Shown here: piece by piece, positions 30,994-39,276 of the stretch
Layout: every line of letters starts with the position of its first letter
How positions within the stretch are numbered: position 1 is the stretch's first letter
Source of the DNA: Tateyamaria sp. ANG-S1
Lineage (GTDB): Bacteria > Pseudomonadota > Alphaproteobacteria > Rhodobacterales > Rhodobacteraceae
Direction of reading: 5' to 3'
DNA: 41,902 bases
Assembly (NCBI RefSeq): GCF_000814025.1
Contig: NZ_JWLL01000022.1
Span: forward strand, 1-41,902
The notes under the pieces: model-generated
What the model saw: the letters and a program-made list of their open reading frames with translations, nothing else
Database searches by the model: none
Told to the model about the DNA's origin: nothing
Translations under genes and position numbers: made by a program

Positions 30994-31419
30994 TTACTTC
31001 ACCTCGATGCCCATGGAGCGGGCGGAGCCCAGGATGATCTGCATCGCGCCGTCGATGTCGTTGGCGTTCAGATCCTTCATCTTCGCTTCGGCAATCTCGC
31101 GCACCTGCGCGGCCGTCACCGTACCAACCGTTTCACGCGAGGGGTTGTTGGCGCCGGATTTCACCTTGGCCGCCTTCTTCAGATAGTAAGACGCAGGCGG
31201 CGTCTTGATATCCATGGCGAAGGATTTGTCCTGGTAGTAGGTGATCACGGTCGGGCACGGCGCACCGGGCTCCATGTCTGCGGTCTTGGCGTTGAACGCC
31301 TTGCAGAATTCCATGATGTTGATGCCGCGCTGACCCAGGGCCGGACCAACCGGCGGGGATGGGTTTGCTTGCCCGGCGGGCACCTGCAATTTCATGGTGC
31401 CGGCAAGTTTCTTGGCCAT
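30994..31419 (-). CDS. rplK: 50S ribosomal protein L11
   Basis: Component of the GTPase-associated centre, needed for RelA activation and termination-factor action. It has 141 residues with the standard start [20 protein letters not shown], the proline-rich thiostrepton-site region [22 protein letters not shown], and the C-terminal rRNA-binding domain. AAGGAG lies 8 bases before the ATG. Normally it follows nusG directly; here about 3.3 kb with three other genes separate them. No convincing sigma-70 promoter was found in the 105 bp directly upstream. Confidence 0.98.
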   Translation of the reverse strand: MAKKLAGTMKLQVPAGQANPSPPVGPALGQRGINIMEFCKAFNAKTADMEPGAPCPTVITYYQDKSFAMDIKTPPASYYLKKAAKVKSGANNPSRETVGTVTAAQVREIAEAKMKDLNANDIDGAMQIILGSARSMGIEVK

Positions 31420-31524
31420 GTGCCAATCTCCTTTTCAAACAGCCTCGGGACGCGCCCCTTGGCCTATGTTGACGTGGTCGTGGTCTGGATCTCGCGAGAC
31501 CCTCGCCTCCCACGGGGAATGCTG

Positions 31525-31594
31525 CAAAAGCAACAGGAGCGCCGGTTACAGCGCTCCTGCCAAAAACACAAGAGGGTTTGTCCCCGCGGGGACA
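31525..31594 (-). terminator. Hairpins between the OmpA-like gene and rplK
   Basis: CAGGAGCGC/GCGCTCCTG (31534-31542, 31551-31559) forms a 9-bp stem followed on the minus strand by TTGCTTTT. Nearer the OmpA-like stop codon lies a perfect 16-bp palindrome TGTCCCCGCGGGGACA (31579-31594). Together they probably end the OmpA-like transcript before rplK; the T-tract is weak. Confidence 0.55.
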
Positions 31595-31598
31595 CATG

Positions 31599-32771
31599 TC
31601 AGCCTTCTTCGAGGATCACGTCGAAGCGGACGCGGCTGCCGGGCAGGCCAGCCTCGTTCAGGGGACGAGAGGGCGCTGCGATAATGATTTCTTCAGCATT
31701 TACTCCTCTGCCCACCAGCATGGCCATCAAAGCCTTGGCGCGCAGGAGACCGGTCGAGACGCCCTCGCCCGAACCAACGTCACCGGCGTGATGGCCGATC
31801 ACACGCAGACGGGCGTGCGGGCATTCCATCGCCATGGTCGCGAGGGTCATCGCCGTATCGATATCGCCGGACCCGAGAGACACCGACCGCGGCGCATAGA
31901 ACAGTGTGGTGCTGTCGACGGCGCGCTGTAGGGCTGTCACGCAGGTCGCGTTGGCCCAGGGCTTGGGCGCGGCCGCAGGCACCCGGACGGCCACGCGCGT
32001 CACCTCTTCCACAAGGGAAAACTCAACGCGGCGGTCATAGTAGGATGCGGGTTCAGGGCCGACGATGCCGGAGGGCTGACGGTCACCCATGCCTTGGGCA
32101 AAGAACATGCTGGTGTCGATGCCAGAGGCGCCGATGCGCTTGATGACCTCTTCGGCGCGGGCCTTGCTGAGACGCAGGTTGGCGGCTGGATCACCGGACG
32201 GGTCCGAGTGCCCCTCCACCCGGATCTGCACGCCTTGGCAGTTCTGGGCGATCAGACCCAAAAGGCGCCCCTGCTCGATTCCGCTGGAGTCAGCAGTCAG
32301 ACCACCGCTGGGAAAATAGACGCGGGCCTGATCGGCCATGGTGCGCAGATCGTCGATGCACTGCTGCTGCGCCCCTGCCCCGAACGTGTTGGTGTCAAAG
32401 AACGGTGCGACGGGCGCTGTGGCCAGCGACGCGGTGCGCTGCGGCGCAAGTGTCTCGACCGGCTTTTGCACTGGCGCTGCGGCAGCCACAGGTTGTGCTT
32501 GGGGCGCGACGGGGGCGACGGCTGTCAGGGATGTCTCTGGCGAAATCTGGCGGGCCACGACCTCTTGATCCACGGGTGCGACAGCGTTGGCGACCTGTGC
32601 CGGTGCAGCCTGGGGCGCAACGGGTGCAGGTTGCGGCGCGGTAGCGACCACGGGCTGCGTTTTTGCTGTTTCTTCCTTGCCCCCCAGCTCAAGAAAACCG
32701 GACGCTGCAAATACAATTGCTGCAGACGGAACCAGCCATGGGAGGCTGTCCCTCAAATACTTCAGTGCCAT
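31599..32771 (-). CDS. OmpA-family envelope protein with two OmpA-like modules
   Basis: From the ATG at 32771 (a GGGGG stretch about 8 bases upstream) the product has 390 residues. Residues about 10-29 form one membrane helix or uncleaved signal (LPWLVPSAAIVFAASGFLEL), residues about 38-125 are a Pro/Ala/Val-rich linker suited to crossing the periplasm, and residues about 140-265 are an OmpA C-terminal peptidoglycan-binding domain (VYFPSGG, then VRVEGHSDPSG-like, LSKARAEEVIKRI). A second, more diverged OmpA-like unit follows (TTLFYAPRSVSLG, LRVIGHHAGD, LLRAKALMAMLVGRGV). The likely role is linking the inner membrane to the cell wall. It is bounded by terminators and separates nusG from rplK. 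Confidence 0.8.
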   Translation of the reverse strand: MALKYLRDSLPWLVPSAAIVFAASGFLELGGKEETAKTQPVVATAPQPAPVAPQAAPAQVANAVAPVDQEVVARQISPETSLTAVAPVAPQAQPVAAAAPVQKPVETLAPQRTASLATAPVAPFFDTNTFGAGAQQQCIDDLRTMADQARVYFPSGGLTADSSGIEQGRLLGLIAQNCQGVQIRVEGHSDPSGDPAANLRLSKARAEEVIKRIGASGIDTSMFFAQGMGDRQPSGIVGPEPASYYDRRVEFSLVEEVTRVAVRVPAAAPKPWANATCVTALQRAVDSTTLFYAPRSVSLGSGDIDTAMTLATMAMECPHARLRVIGHHAGDVGSGEGVSTGLLRAKALMAMLVGRGVNAEEIIIAAPSRPLNEAGLPGSRVRFDVILEEG

Positions 32772-33111
32772 AGAATATCCCCCAGATACGCTGCTCGGCT
32801 TATGCGTGCACATCTACATGGTGTGCTTGTGTCAACCAGTAGGCGATAATCCGCCGCATTCGTCAACAGGTCTTGGGGATGTTTCTGTGGATAAGTTGGC
32901 GATTTGCTTGAGGCGTGGGATGCGCCGCATAACCAGCATCGCCATTGTACCGGATGCGGCACTTCGGACGGATGCTGTCACGAAGGCACCAAACGCCCCT
33001 CCGCAACCGGTGGTCATTCGCGGGCTTCGGGTGAGCATCGGCGTGCCCACCCGAGATAGGCGGGGTGCTGTTTCTGAAAATGGCACCCCGACACGCTGTC
33101 CTAAACGTCGG
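32772..33111. other. Non-coding interval
   Basis: About 340 bp upstream of the OmpA-like gene with no frame I can support as coding. A GGGGAT-rich stretch precedes the OmpA-like start, and no repeat or strong promoter match was found. Confidence 0.4.
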
Positions 33112-33315
33112 TCAAAATAGCAACCGGACGTGAGGCGGCAGGGGGCGTTCAACCTCAATAGGCAGGCCCACGTCCTTTTTCAGATAGGCGGGCAAATCGA
33201 CGTGCCCGCGCGGAACCGAACGCGCTGTATCGGGGCGCGGTGCCAAGATGGCCGCAAGCCGCAGCACAACACCACGCGACCGGCTGAGGGGAATGTAAAG
33301 GGACAAGGTTGGCAT
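33112..33315 (-). CDS. Small basic protein of unknown function
   Basis: A 67-residue frame from the ATG at 33315 with GGAG 6 bases upstream. The product starts MPTLSLYIPLSRSRGVVLRLAA and ends with the Pro- and Arg-rich stretch PIEVERPLPPHVRLLF. It is predicted cytosolic and basic. I do not recognise a family. The good ribosome binding site and a terminator just upstream (33362-33389), which would isolate it as its own unit, favour a real gene, but there is no homology I can name. A frame open on the same strand over 32832-33158 overlaps its end and looks non-coding. Confidence 0.45.
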   Translation of the reverse strand: MPTLSLYIPLSRSRGVVLRLAAILAPRPDTARSVPRGHVDLPAYLKKDVGLPIEVERPLPPHVRLLF

Positions 33316-33361
33316 TGTTCTCTCCATTGAAAATGGAAAGCCGCCGCATGAGGGAAAACAC

Positions 33362-33389
33362 AAAAAAAGGCCGCTCACGGGGCGGCCTT
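33362..33389 (-). terminator. Terminator without an assigned gene
   Basis: AAGGCCGC/GCGGCCTT stem (33367-33374, 33382-33389) with a 7-base loop, followed on the minus strand by a run of seven T. The only candidate it could end is a transcript of about 95 bases beginning near 33460, where a TATGAT -10-like box and a 23-codon frame (33389-33460, MADPKASRIRRG...) are seen. The remaining interval to 33823 shows no gene. Confidence 0.75.
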
Positions 33390-33823
33390 CAGATTGGAAA
33401 CCTGTCAGACCGCTTTAACGGGCTACCGCGCCTGATGCGCGAAGCTTTAGGGTCTGCCATGTGATCATAATTGACACGTCCTGAATTAGGGTTTCCAGTT
33501 TTGGGGATAGCAGTCAGCTTGGGAGCACTCAACAACCCAGAGTCGCATCGGTCGATTTCCGCCGGTTCGCGCACTCAAGTCGTAACGACCGCTACGACGG
33601 TGCGCGTTGGCGGGGCCGGTTCCAAGGTCAGCGCATACAACGCACCCTTTTTCGAGAACGCTTTTCTGTCAAACGATAGCGAGAGACATACCCGCATTGG
33701 GCGGCTTCAAGAAAGTGCGTTGGGCAAGACAAAATTCCGTTTTTATCAAGGTCGTTTTCTTCCATCATGCGGACACCAGTCGACCGAGGTGTTTGCGTGG
33801 AAGCTGGAAAACGTAAGGAGAGG

Positions 33824-34483
33824 ATGAGCGTGCGTCGTATTTTGTGCTTTGGTGACTCGTTGACGTGGGGTGTTGTCCCCGGAACCAGAAATAGACATGC
33901 GGCCGATTGGCGATGGCCCATCGTACTGCGGGACCAACTCTCAGCTGAGGTGCTGGAGGCGGGACTTAACGGGCGCACAACAGCTTACGACTTTCCGGGG
34001 CGACCTTACCGGAACGGGGTCGAAACCCTTCCGATGCTCCTGGAGCAGCACGCCCCGCTTGATCTTGTGATCATCATGTTGGGGACAAATGATCTGTTCT
34101 CTGTCCCGAACCCCACGGCTGAACATGTTGTGTTTGGCTTGCAACAACTTACTCGCATGGCCCACGCGCCTGCGGCAGAGCCTGGCATGCCGGTTCCGAA
34201 CATTATGATCGTCACTCCGCCCTTGCCACGCATTGTCCCGAACAGCCCCTACCCCTTTGCAAAAGTAACCTTGCAAATTGAGGCGCAAGCCAAACGCCTG
34301 CCAAGCTTGTTGCAAGCCTTTGCCCATGAACATGACTGTGCGTATTTCGATGGTTCCCATCTGATGACTGATGGCTCTGACGGTATTCATCTTGCACAGG
34401 ATGTATCCCGAAAACTCGGACTGGGAATTGCAGATGCTGTTTTGAACAGTTTGGCCCTGCGTGCCGAGGCAAGTATTTTATAA
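33824..34483 (+). CDS. SGNH/GDSL-type hydrolase
   Basis: A 219-residue esterase-like protein of the SGNH superfamily. All catalytic blocks are present: FGDSLTWG with the nucleophile Ser12, block II Gly50 in AGLNGRT, block III Asn89 in GTND, and block V Asp186 and His189 in SDGIHL. No signal peptide is seen, so it is probably cytosolic. Close relatives are described as arylesterases or acyl-CoA/sugar deacetylases; the substrate here is unknown. AAGGAG lies close to the ATG at 33824; a GTG at 33830 is better spaced and could be used. It is the only plus-strand gene in the nusG-rplK gap and is probably transcribed alone. Confidence 0.88.
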   Translation: MSVRRILCFGDSLTWGVVPGTRNRHAADWRWPIVLRDQLSAEVLEAGLNGRTTAYDFPGRPYRNGVETLPMLLEQHAPLDLVIIMLGTNDLFSVPNPTAEHVVFGLQQLTRMAHAPAAEPGMPVPNIMIVTPPLPRIVPNSPYPFAKVTLQIEAQAKRLPSLLQAFAHEHDCAYFDGSHLMTDGSDGIHLAQDVSRKLGLGIADAVLNSLALRAEASIL

Positions 34484-34684
34484 CGTTTGAAATCAGCGGG
34501 ATGTTCTGTGCCCGGCAACACTGGTCGTTCCTAGCACTGCATTTGCGATGGCCGAGGCCAATGAGCGATCATTATGCCATCAACTGTAATCGACAGTTTC
34601 ATCCGCGGGCCCGGCCCTCAACCAGTTCTCTTGGGGTGGTAAGCGTACGGACAGGTCGGCAACCTTGGTCGAGGTTTCGCAACG

Positions 34685-34708
34685 AAAAGGGCGCACCGAA
34701 GCGCGCCT
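34685..34708 (-). terminator. Terminator of nusG
   Basis: Minus-strand GGCGCGC-TTCG-GTGCGCC stem with a stable UUCG loop, then CTTTT, 25 bp beyond the nusG stop. nusG therefore ends its own transcript instead of running into rplKA. The rest of 34484-34732 shows nothing else. Confidence 0.85.
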
Positions 34709-34732
34709 TCTTCGTAAGCAAACTGACCAGGG

Positions 34733-35266
34733 TCAGATCTGTTTTGTGACTTGCGTGTATTCCAGTTCGACCGGTGTTTCGCGGCCGAAGATGGATACCG
34801 TGACCTTGAGTCGCTGGTTGTCTTCGTCCACTTCCTCGACCATGCCGTCGAAATCCTCGAACGGGCCGTCGTTGACCTTGACCTTTTCGCCGACCTCGAA
34901 GCTGATCATCAGCTTGGGCGCTTCTTCACCTTCCTGGACGCGGTTCAGGATCTGGTTCACTTCGGCGTCGCGCATGGGCATGGGGCGACCCTGAGGGCCC
35001 AGAAAGCCGGTGACGCGGTTGATCGAGTTGATCAGGTGATAGCCCTGGTCGGACATTTCCATGTGCACCAGCACGTAGCCGGGCATGAAGCGGCGTTCGG
35101 TCGTGACCTTCTTGCCGCGGCGGACTTCGATCACCTCTTCGGTGGGGACCAGCACTTCGTCAATCTGGTCCTCAAGCCCGTTCTCCTCGACCGAGGTGCG
35201 AATTTGCTCGGCGATCTTCTTTTCGAAGTTGGAAAGAACGCTGACCGAATACCACCGTTTTGCCAT
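34733..35266 (-). CDS. nusG: Transcription antitermination factor NusG
   Basis: RNA polymerase processivity factor that also links polymerase to Rho or to the ribosome. It has 177 residues from the ATG at 35266, giving the normal start MAKRWYSVSVLSNFEKKIAEQI; the frame is open upstream but unrelated. The NGN domain occupies about 4-115 (with RRFMPGYVLVHMEM), and the KOW domain about 126-177 (FEVGEKVKVNDGPFEDFDG). A GGAAAAG site precedes the ATG. It lies 171 bp after secE with a hairpin/T-tract between them, and a terminator follows. Confidence 0.98.
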   Translation of the reverse strand: MAKRWYSVSVLSNFEKKIAEQIRTSVEENGLEDQIDEVLVPTEEVIEVRRGKKVTTERRFMPGYVLVHMEMSDQGYHLINSINRVTGFLGPQGRPMPMRDAEVNQILNRVQEGEEAPKLMISFEVGEKVKVNDGPFEDFDGMVEEVDEDNQRLKVTVSIFGRETPVELEYTQVTKQI

Positions 35267-35332
35267 GTCTTTTCCGGCCCCTCGCCCGTTTGGTTCGTCT
35301 GGGCGCGGTCTGCGTGAACCGCTGCCCGGAAT

Positions 35333-35366
35333 AAAAAGTGGCGCGGGGCTCGAATCGCCGCGCGCC
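35333..35366 (-). terminator. Probable terminator/attenuator between secE and nusG
   Basis: GGCGCG (35340-35345) and CGCGCC (35361-35366) pair around a 15-base G/C-rich loop; on the minus strand the stem is followed by ACTTTTT. A smaller GGGGC/GCCCC hairpin lies nearer the secE stop (about 35413-35427). nusG may thus have partly independent expression. Confidence 0.5.
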
Positions 35367-35437
35367 TGTGTCAGATCAGGTTTGTGAAATACTCTGCACC
35401 ATTTCAAAGTGCAAGGGGCCGCCGCCCCTGCGGATCG

Positions 35438-35635
35438 TCAGCCGAAGGTGGTCAGGACCGTCTCAAGCCCCCAGCGGATGATGATGTCGACCAGTGCAAA
35501 GAAGACGGCCGTCAGCGCTGACAGGATGAACACCATCACGGTGGTCAGGAACACCTCGCGCCGGGTTGGCCACACCACCTTGGACACTTCCGAGCGGACC
35601 TGCTGGATGAACTGAAGTGGGTTTGTGGTGGCCAT
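35438..35635 (-). CDS. secE: Preprotein translocase subunit SecE
   Basis: Essential SecYEG channel subunit. It is the short single-helix form of 65 residues: an amphipathic N-terminal part NPLQFIQQVRSEVSKVVWPTRREV with the conserved WPTR motif, followed by one transmembrane helix (VFILSALTAVFFALVDIIIRW). It is the first gene of secE-nusG. Its upstream neighbour is a membrane protein gene 100 bp away, whereas in the ancestral layout tRNA-Trp would stand directly before it. Confidence 0.97.
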   Translation of the reverse strand: MATTNPLQFIQQVRSEVSKVVWPTRREVFLTTVMVFILSALTAVFFALVDIIIRWGLETVLTTFG

Positions 35636-35735
35636 GGAGCATGTCCTTTGCTACGGATGGACCGCATTTAACGGCAGGCCGGGATGAATTCAAGGCGGGA
35701 TTGCACCCGCCCTGTTCACGTGTCGGGGATTGTGG

Positions 35736-36422
35736 TCAGCTTTCCTGCGCCATCCGGTCCAGCCGGTCGCTGACCACCTGCTGATGTTCGATGTCAGCCT
35801 GCTGCATGGACTGGAAGTCGGGCATGTAGAGGCTGTCGACCATGCCATCCGGGAAGATATCGAGCACGCTGTCCCAACGATAGGCGAAGGTGTCCAGTTT
35901 GCCGCGAAGTTCCGCCGCGCGTGCGGGGTTGCGCGCTTCGATGCGGTCGAGCCAGGCGAGAATACCATGCCACACCCGGTCGGCACCCAGCGTCAGAAAC
36001 GTGCCCACAACAAGCATCAGGGCGAGCACGGCCCCGATCACGAACCAGTGCGGGCGCACGACGAACAGCAGGGCCATAAGCGCAAGACCGATGTGGCGGG
36101 TCGTCGGCTGAAAGGTCCGGACGCGCTGGATAAGTGCGCTTACCGGTCGCAGCAGCCTCGGGAGACCGCGGGGCGATCGCTTTTTACGAGGGCGTGCCTC
36201 TTCTTCGACTGCGGCAAGCTCGGGCAGGTCGTCTGCACGGCGACGCGGGGCCGCTTCGGTGGTCCGCTCGACAAAGGCCTGCACTTGCTGCTTTTGCATC
36301 GGTGCTTCAGCCACCTTTTCGGGTGCGGTGTCGCCGCCCTCGGTCAGTACCGAGCGGATCATCGACATCGTCTCTTCCTCACTTGCGGTGTGAGATTGAC
36401 CGGGGATCAGTGTGTAAGTCAT
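35736..36422 (-). CDS. Unknown inner-membrane protein
   Basis: From the ATG at 36422 (AAGGAAG 7 bases upstream) the product has 228 residues. The N-terminal half is hydrophilic with a basic patch (RPRKKRSPRG), the centre carries one or two hydrophobic helices (IGLALMALLFVVRPHWFVIGA and VLALMLVVGTFLTL), and the C-terminal part is a charged helix. I recognise no family beyond roseobacter hypothetical proteins. The strand and 100-bp spacing to secE make cotranscription possible. Topology suggests both ends are cytoplasmic if two helices cross the membrane. Confidence 0.75.
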   Translation of the reverse strand: MTYTLIPGQSHTASEEETMSMIRSVLTEGGDTAPEKVAEAPMQKQQVQAFVERTTEAAPRRRADDLPELAAVEEEARPRKKRSPRGLPRLLRPVSALIQRVRTFQPTTRHIGLALMALLFVVRPHWFVIGAVLALMLVVGTFLTLGADRVWHGILAWLDRIEARNPARAAELRGKLDTFAYRWDSVLDIFPDGMVDSLYMPDFQSMQQADIEHQQVVSDRLDRMAQES

Positions 36423-36913
36423 CTGGCAGCTTCCTTGCCCCATCACCAATTGGGGCCGTCATTACCGGCCCGGGCAGATCGGGCGTTGATACGGCTCGCG
36501 TTGTGCGGATGAGGCGAAGCTAGGGCCGGAATAAGGGAGAGCAGTGTCAGAGATATGGCGAAAACATGGCACTGTCTTTAATGGAGGTTCAATGATTAGC
36601 TACGCGCCGGGATTGTTTCTGTGGCGGCGCCGGGTTGCGTAACACCACCCGGACCGGGCCACATGGAGGTCGCATTTCAGTGAATCACTGAAGCAGGCTT
36701 GCTGTCGCTAATGCGGGCCTACACGGCAGAGCGAACCCCATCCATGCTGCCCGCTTGATTGCCTTACGCTTGCAGGACAAAGACCCCGAACAGCCTGTTC
36801 AGGCCAATGCGGATGGCTCCGAAATGGCCGCGGCGCCTACTTGGAAACCAGTCCGCTGGTCGAGCTACCATGTCCCGAACCACGAGGTGCTGATCTTGAG
36901 TGCGCTCGCCGGT
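36423..36913. other. Non-coding interval with a small palindrome
   Basis: About 490 bp without a gene I can support. It contains the 17-bp palindrome TTCAGTGA-A-TCACTGAA (36676-36692) and, near 36583-36642, a GGAGG followed 4 bases later by a 16-codon frame (MISYAPGLFLWRRRVA). Neither can be assigned. Confidence 0.4.
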
Positions 36914-37189
36914 CTAGCCCAACTCAACGGATCCTGTTGAGGTATCTCCATCATACCATTTCAACTCGATCTCCAGGCTGTGCTGGATGCCCTTGCTGCG
37001 CTTTTCCTCATCTTCGACTTTCAACTCCAGAACGATACGTTCCGGCAGGCTCAGGACGATCTCATCCTGACCTTGTCGAAGAACAACCTGAGCGGCATCA
37101 ATGCGGTCTGCCAAGTTACGCAGGAAGTCGGCCACATCGCTGCGTGTCTTGGGTTCTTCACTGCTGAACAGCGTGATTTCACGCCCCAT
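36914..37189 (-). CDS. Amphi-Trp domain protein
   Basis: From the ATG at 37189 (GGAG 7 bases upstream) the product has 91 residues that match the small amphi-Trp domain pattern: MGREITLFSSEEPKTRSDVADFLRNLADRI over two adjoining stretches, a central LRQGQDEIVLSLPERIVLELKVE, and the closing SLEIELKWYDGD with the family's Trp. The molecular role is unknown. It has no operon partner. It lies just outside the left att copy of the tRNA-Trp element, so it belongs to the chromosome side unless the element was once larger. Confidence 0.75.
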   Translation of the reverse strand: MGREITLFSSEEPKTRSDVADFLRNLADRIDAAQVVLRQGQDEIVLSLPERIVLELKVEDEEKRSKGIQHSLEIELKWYDGDTSTGSVELG

Positions 37190-37489
37190 TCTCGTCTCCT
37201 CGCCCGTCTGTTGACCCACAAAATGAGCCGAGGGTTCCGCCCTCCTCATCTCATTTGAAAATTGGGAGGTGGCGCGTACGTGTTCAAGTCGCGTCCGCCG
37301 TGATTGTCGGCAGAGGACGTGTCGCAGGTTTCACGACAGATCGAGAGCGTCCTGCTTCTGCGTCACTGAGGATTCGAGAATGCGAACATGCGAGGACAGC
37401 CCGACTTAAGCAAACCCTACGTTGAAGCACGCGAGTATGCACAAAATACCCTGTCAAAAGCGGTCCGATGTTTCGCACGGCGTGTATGA

Positions 37490-37551
37490 TGAGTTTTTGG
37501 CAGGGGCAGCAGGGTTCGAACCCGCGACCTACGGTCTTGGAGGCCGTTTAG
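37490..37551. repeat. Distal att copy (partial tRNA-Trp 3' end)
   Basis: Positions 37490-37535 are identical to 39144-39189. Similarity continues to about 37548 with two substitutions (37536 C for T, 37543 G for A in the anticodon arm), then ends. The 5' half of the tRNA is absent, so it is an attachment-site duplication and not a second tRNA gene. Confidence 0.85.
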
Positions 37552-37889
37552 ACGCGTCATTACATACTGTTTTTACACGATAATTTAGCGTGAAACTGTG
37601 TGCTGTGTAAAAAACTGTGTAACTTTCGACCTTCTTTGCACCTGTTTTCAAACTCACTTGGACGCTACCCGCACTGAATCTCGCTGTACAGTCGGATACA
37701 TCCGTTGTTCACAAATGCGTCTTGTTGACACATGCGCCGCAAGCCCCTCCTAACTGCAACGATAGACAACTCTTTCACCCGCTACGCTGGTTTCCGTGTA
37801 GTCCACGCTCAAGTCGCGGGCGATGGAGTCATAGTCGAGGTAGAAGCGCAGACGTTCCGGTATCTGGCCAAGTAGGGCGACGGCGGTAT

Positions 37890-38343
37890 CTATACCTGCA
37901 AAGCAGGTTCAGCAGATTGACCTTTCGGGGTAGGAGATGGAGGTGAGCTTTCAGCCACCTCTGCAACTTCAAACTTTGGCGCTTCAACTGCTTCGGAAAG
38001 TCCTAGCTCGGAATCAAGGGCTTCCATCCGCTTTTCGAGCTGGGCATCTGCCTGCGCGACGCTGGACAGAACGTGATCCTCGACCGCTTCCTTGTTCATT
38101 CCCTGCGCTTCAGCTTCGCGTCGCGCATCAATAGCCGTCTGGTCAAGATATCGCTTTTGGGCCGCATCTTCCTGCTTCTTTGCAGCTTCAATCTCTGCTT
38201 CAGAAGCTCCGACACCTTCTAAACCCATGCGGATGTTAGTCGCGCGCAAGGCATCAGCTTCCAGCATTCCAGCAAGATCACCGCGTGCCTTGGCCTCGTT
38301 GTACTCTGCCTGAAGCTGACGCTGCTTCTCGTGGAACTTAGAA
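37890..38343 (-). pseudogene. 3' fragment of an unknown coiled-coil gene of the element
   Basis: A frame continuous from the junction at about 38343 to the stop at 37890, in a different frame from the recombinase. It encodes a strongly charged, Ala/Glu-rich helical protein (KFHEKQRQLQAEYNEAKARGD..., then AAKKQEDAAQKRYLDQ), ending in a Pro/Ser-rich tail. No start of its own is seen at the junction; an internal ATG at 38267 would leave 125 residues. I cannot name the family; C-terminal tails of conjugation or phage structural proteins can look like this. The join to the truncated recombinase without any intergenic sequence points to a deletion endpoint. Confidence 0.55.
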
Positions 38344-39036
38344 ACGTCTACCCGTGTTCGCCATGAACAGGATCTTGTCGTGAAGCTGCTCTGCTAGGTA
38401 TTTGTTCCGCTCTCCTTTGGCTTGCTTGATGTTGGCGCGCGTTGCTTCGTAGAGCTTTTTGTATTCGTCGGGCGAGAACCAAGCACGGTGAACGATTTTT
38501 CCTGATGCTTTGTAGGGCGCGGACACATCGGGGACGTGAGTGATCCAGCCCTGCCTAACTGCTGTTTTGAGAACTTGCCGGAGCGTGACTGTCTCATGGT
38601 GCAGTGTGCTTCGGGATGGTGGTTTGCGGTCTTCCGCTACGTTGATGCGTGAAATTCGATAGTCTTGGACGGTGCCACCGTTGATAGACGGTAGCGCCAT
38701 TTCGCCAAAAAACGGAACCAGATGCATCCGTATTCTACGATAGTGGTCTTGAACCCAACGCGGGTTGCGCTCACCGTTTGTCAAAGCCTCATACTCAGCC
38801 ATAAACTTTTCGGCTGCATGTTTGAATGTCTTCTCTCCATGGATTTCGCCATCTCTCAGCTTACCCCTGAGAGTGAGATACCAGTCCTCAGCGAAGTCCT
38901 TCGCAAGAGACAGGCTGTCTGTCTTCGTTGATGCGCGCCTGTTTCGTCCAGCCAGAAAGCTTGCGCACTGCCATTTAGAGCTGCCCTCGCGGCGATAGAT
39001 GTGAACTTTACCGCCTAAAATTGTGTGTTTTCCCAT
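38338..39036 (-). pseudogene. int: Truncated tyrosine recombinase (integrase)
   Basis: Site-specific recombinase that would have moved the element at tRNA-Trp. It has 232 residues instead of about 380-420. Present are an N-terminal Arm-type start (MGKHTILGGKVHIYRREG), the SAM-like core-binding domain (about 65-165, with FMAEYEALTNGERNPRWVQDHYRRI) and the first part of the catalytic domain up to FMANTGRR, the region of the first catalytic arginine. It stops there (RRF-stop), so the His-x-x-Arg box and the catalytic tyrosine are missing and it cannot recombine. The gene begins 115 bp from the tRNA 3' end, the usual position for an integrase. Confidence 0.85.
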
Positions 39037-39151
39037 AGTTACTCACCACCATGCGTGTCTAAGCCAATTTTGTGTAAGCTTTGTGCAATGACAACTTCCT
39101 AGGTGGGGTTGTGCACTGCAAACTTCAACTTACTGATTTTTGGTGAGTTTT

Positions 39152-39227
39152 TGGCAGGGGCAGCAGGGTTCGAACCCGCGACCTACGGTTTTGGAGACCG
39201 TCGCTCTACCAGCTGAGCTATACCCCT
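39152..39227 (-). tRNA. trnW: tRNA-Trp (CCA anticodon)
   Basis: A complete 76-base cloverleaf on the minus strand: acceptor AGGGGTA/TGCCCCT, D arm with AGCTGGTAGAGC, anticodon stem ACGGT/ACCGT enclosing CTCCAAA with anticodon CCA, T arm with GGTTCGAACC, discriminator G and an encoded CCA end. The position between tuf and secE is conserved in many alphaproteobacteria. Its 3' end served as the integration site of the element at 37490-39189 and was restored by it. Confidence 0.97.
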
Positions 39228-39276
39228 ATGCGCCGGATTGAATTACGCGGCAGAGGTAAGCTTTGCAAGGGCGAAA

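Larger units (their letters stand above)
37490..39189. mobile_element. Scar of an element integrated in tRNA-Trp
   Basis: A 46-bp exact direct repeat (37490-37535 and 39144-39189) covers the 3' part of tRNA-Trp plus 8 flanking bases and bounds about 1.65 kb. Inside are a tyrosine recombinase gene starting beside the tRNA (as in active islands) but cut short, and the 3' end of another gene joined to it. The rest (37536-37889 and 39037-39143) has no gene. The sequence is more A+T-rich than its surroundings. This is the typical residue of an integrated phage or genomic island after a large internal deletion. Confidence 0.8.

Noticed and set aside
33471..33827. 118-codon plus-strand frame upstream of the SGNH hydrolase
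   Set aside because: Irregular composition, no ribosome binding site, and it runs into the real hydrolase start in another frame.
36592..36642. 16-codon frame with GGAGG in front
   Set aside because: Spacing of the GGAGG is short, no downstream gene on that strand would be served by a leader peptide, and it is too short to support.
37490..37560. Possible second tRNA gene
   Set aside because: Only the 3' half of tRNA-Trp is present and the anticodon stem has a mismatch; there is no D arm or acceptor 5' strand. It is an att duplication.
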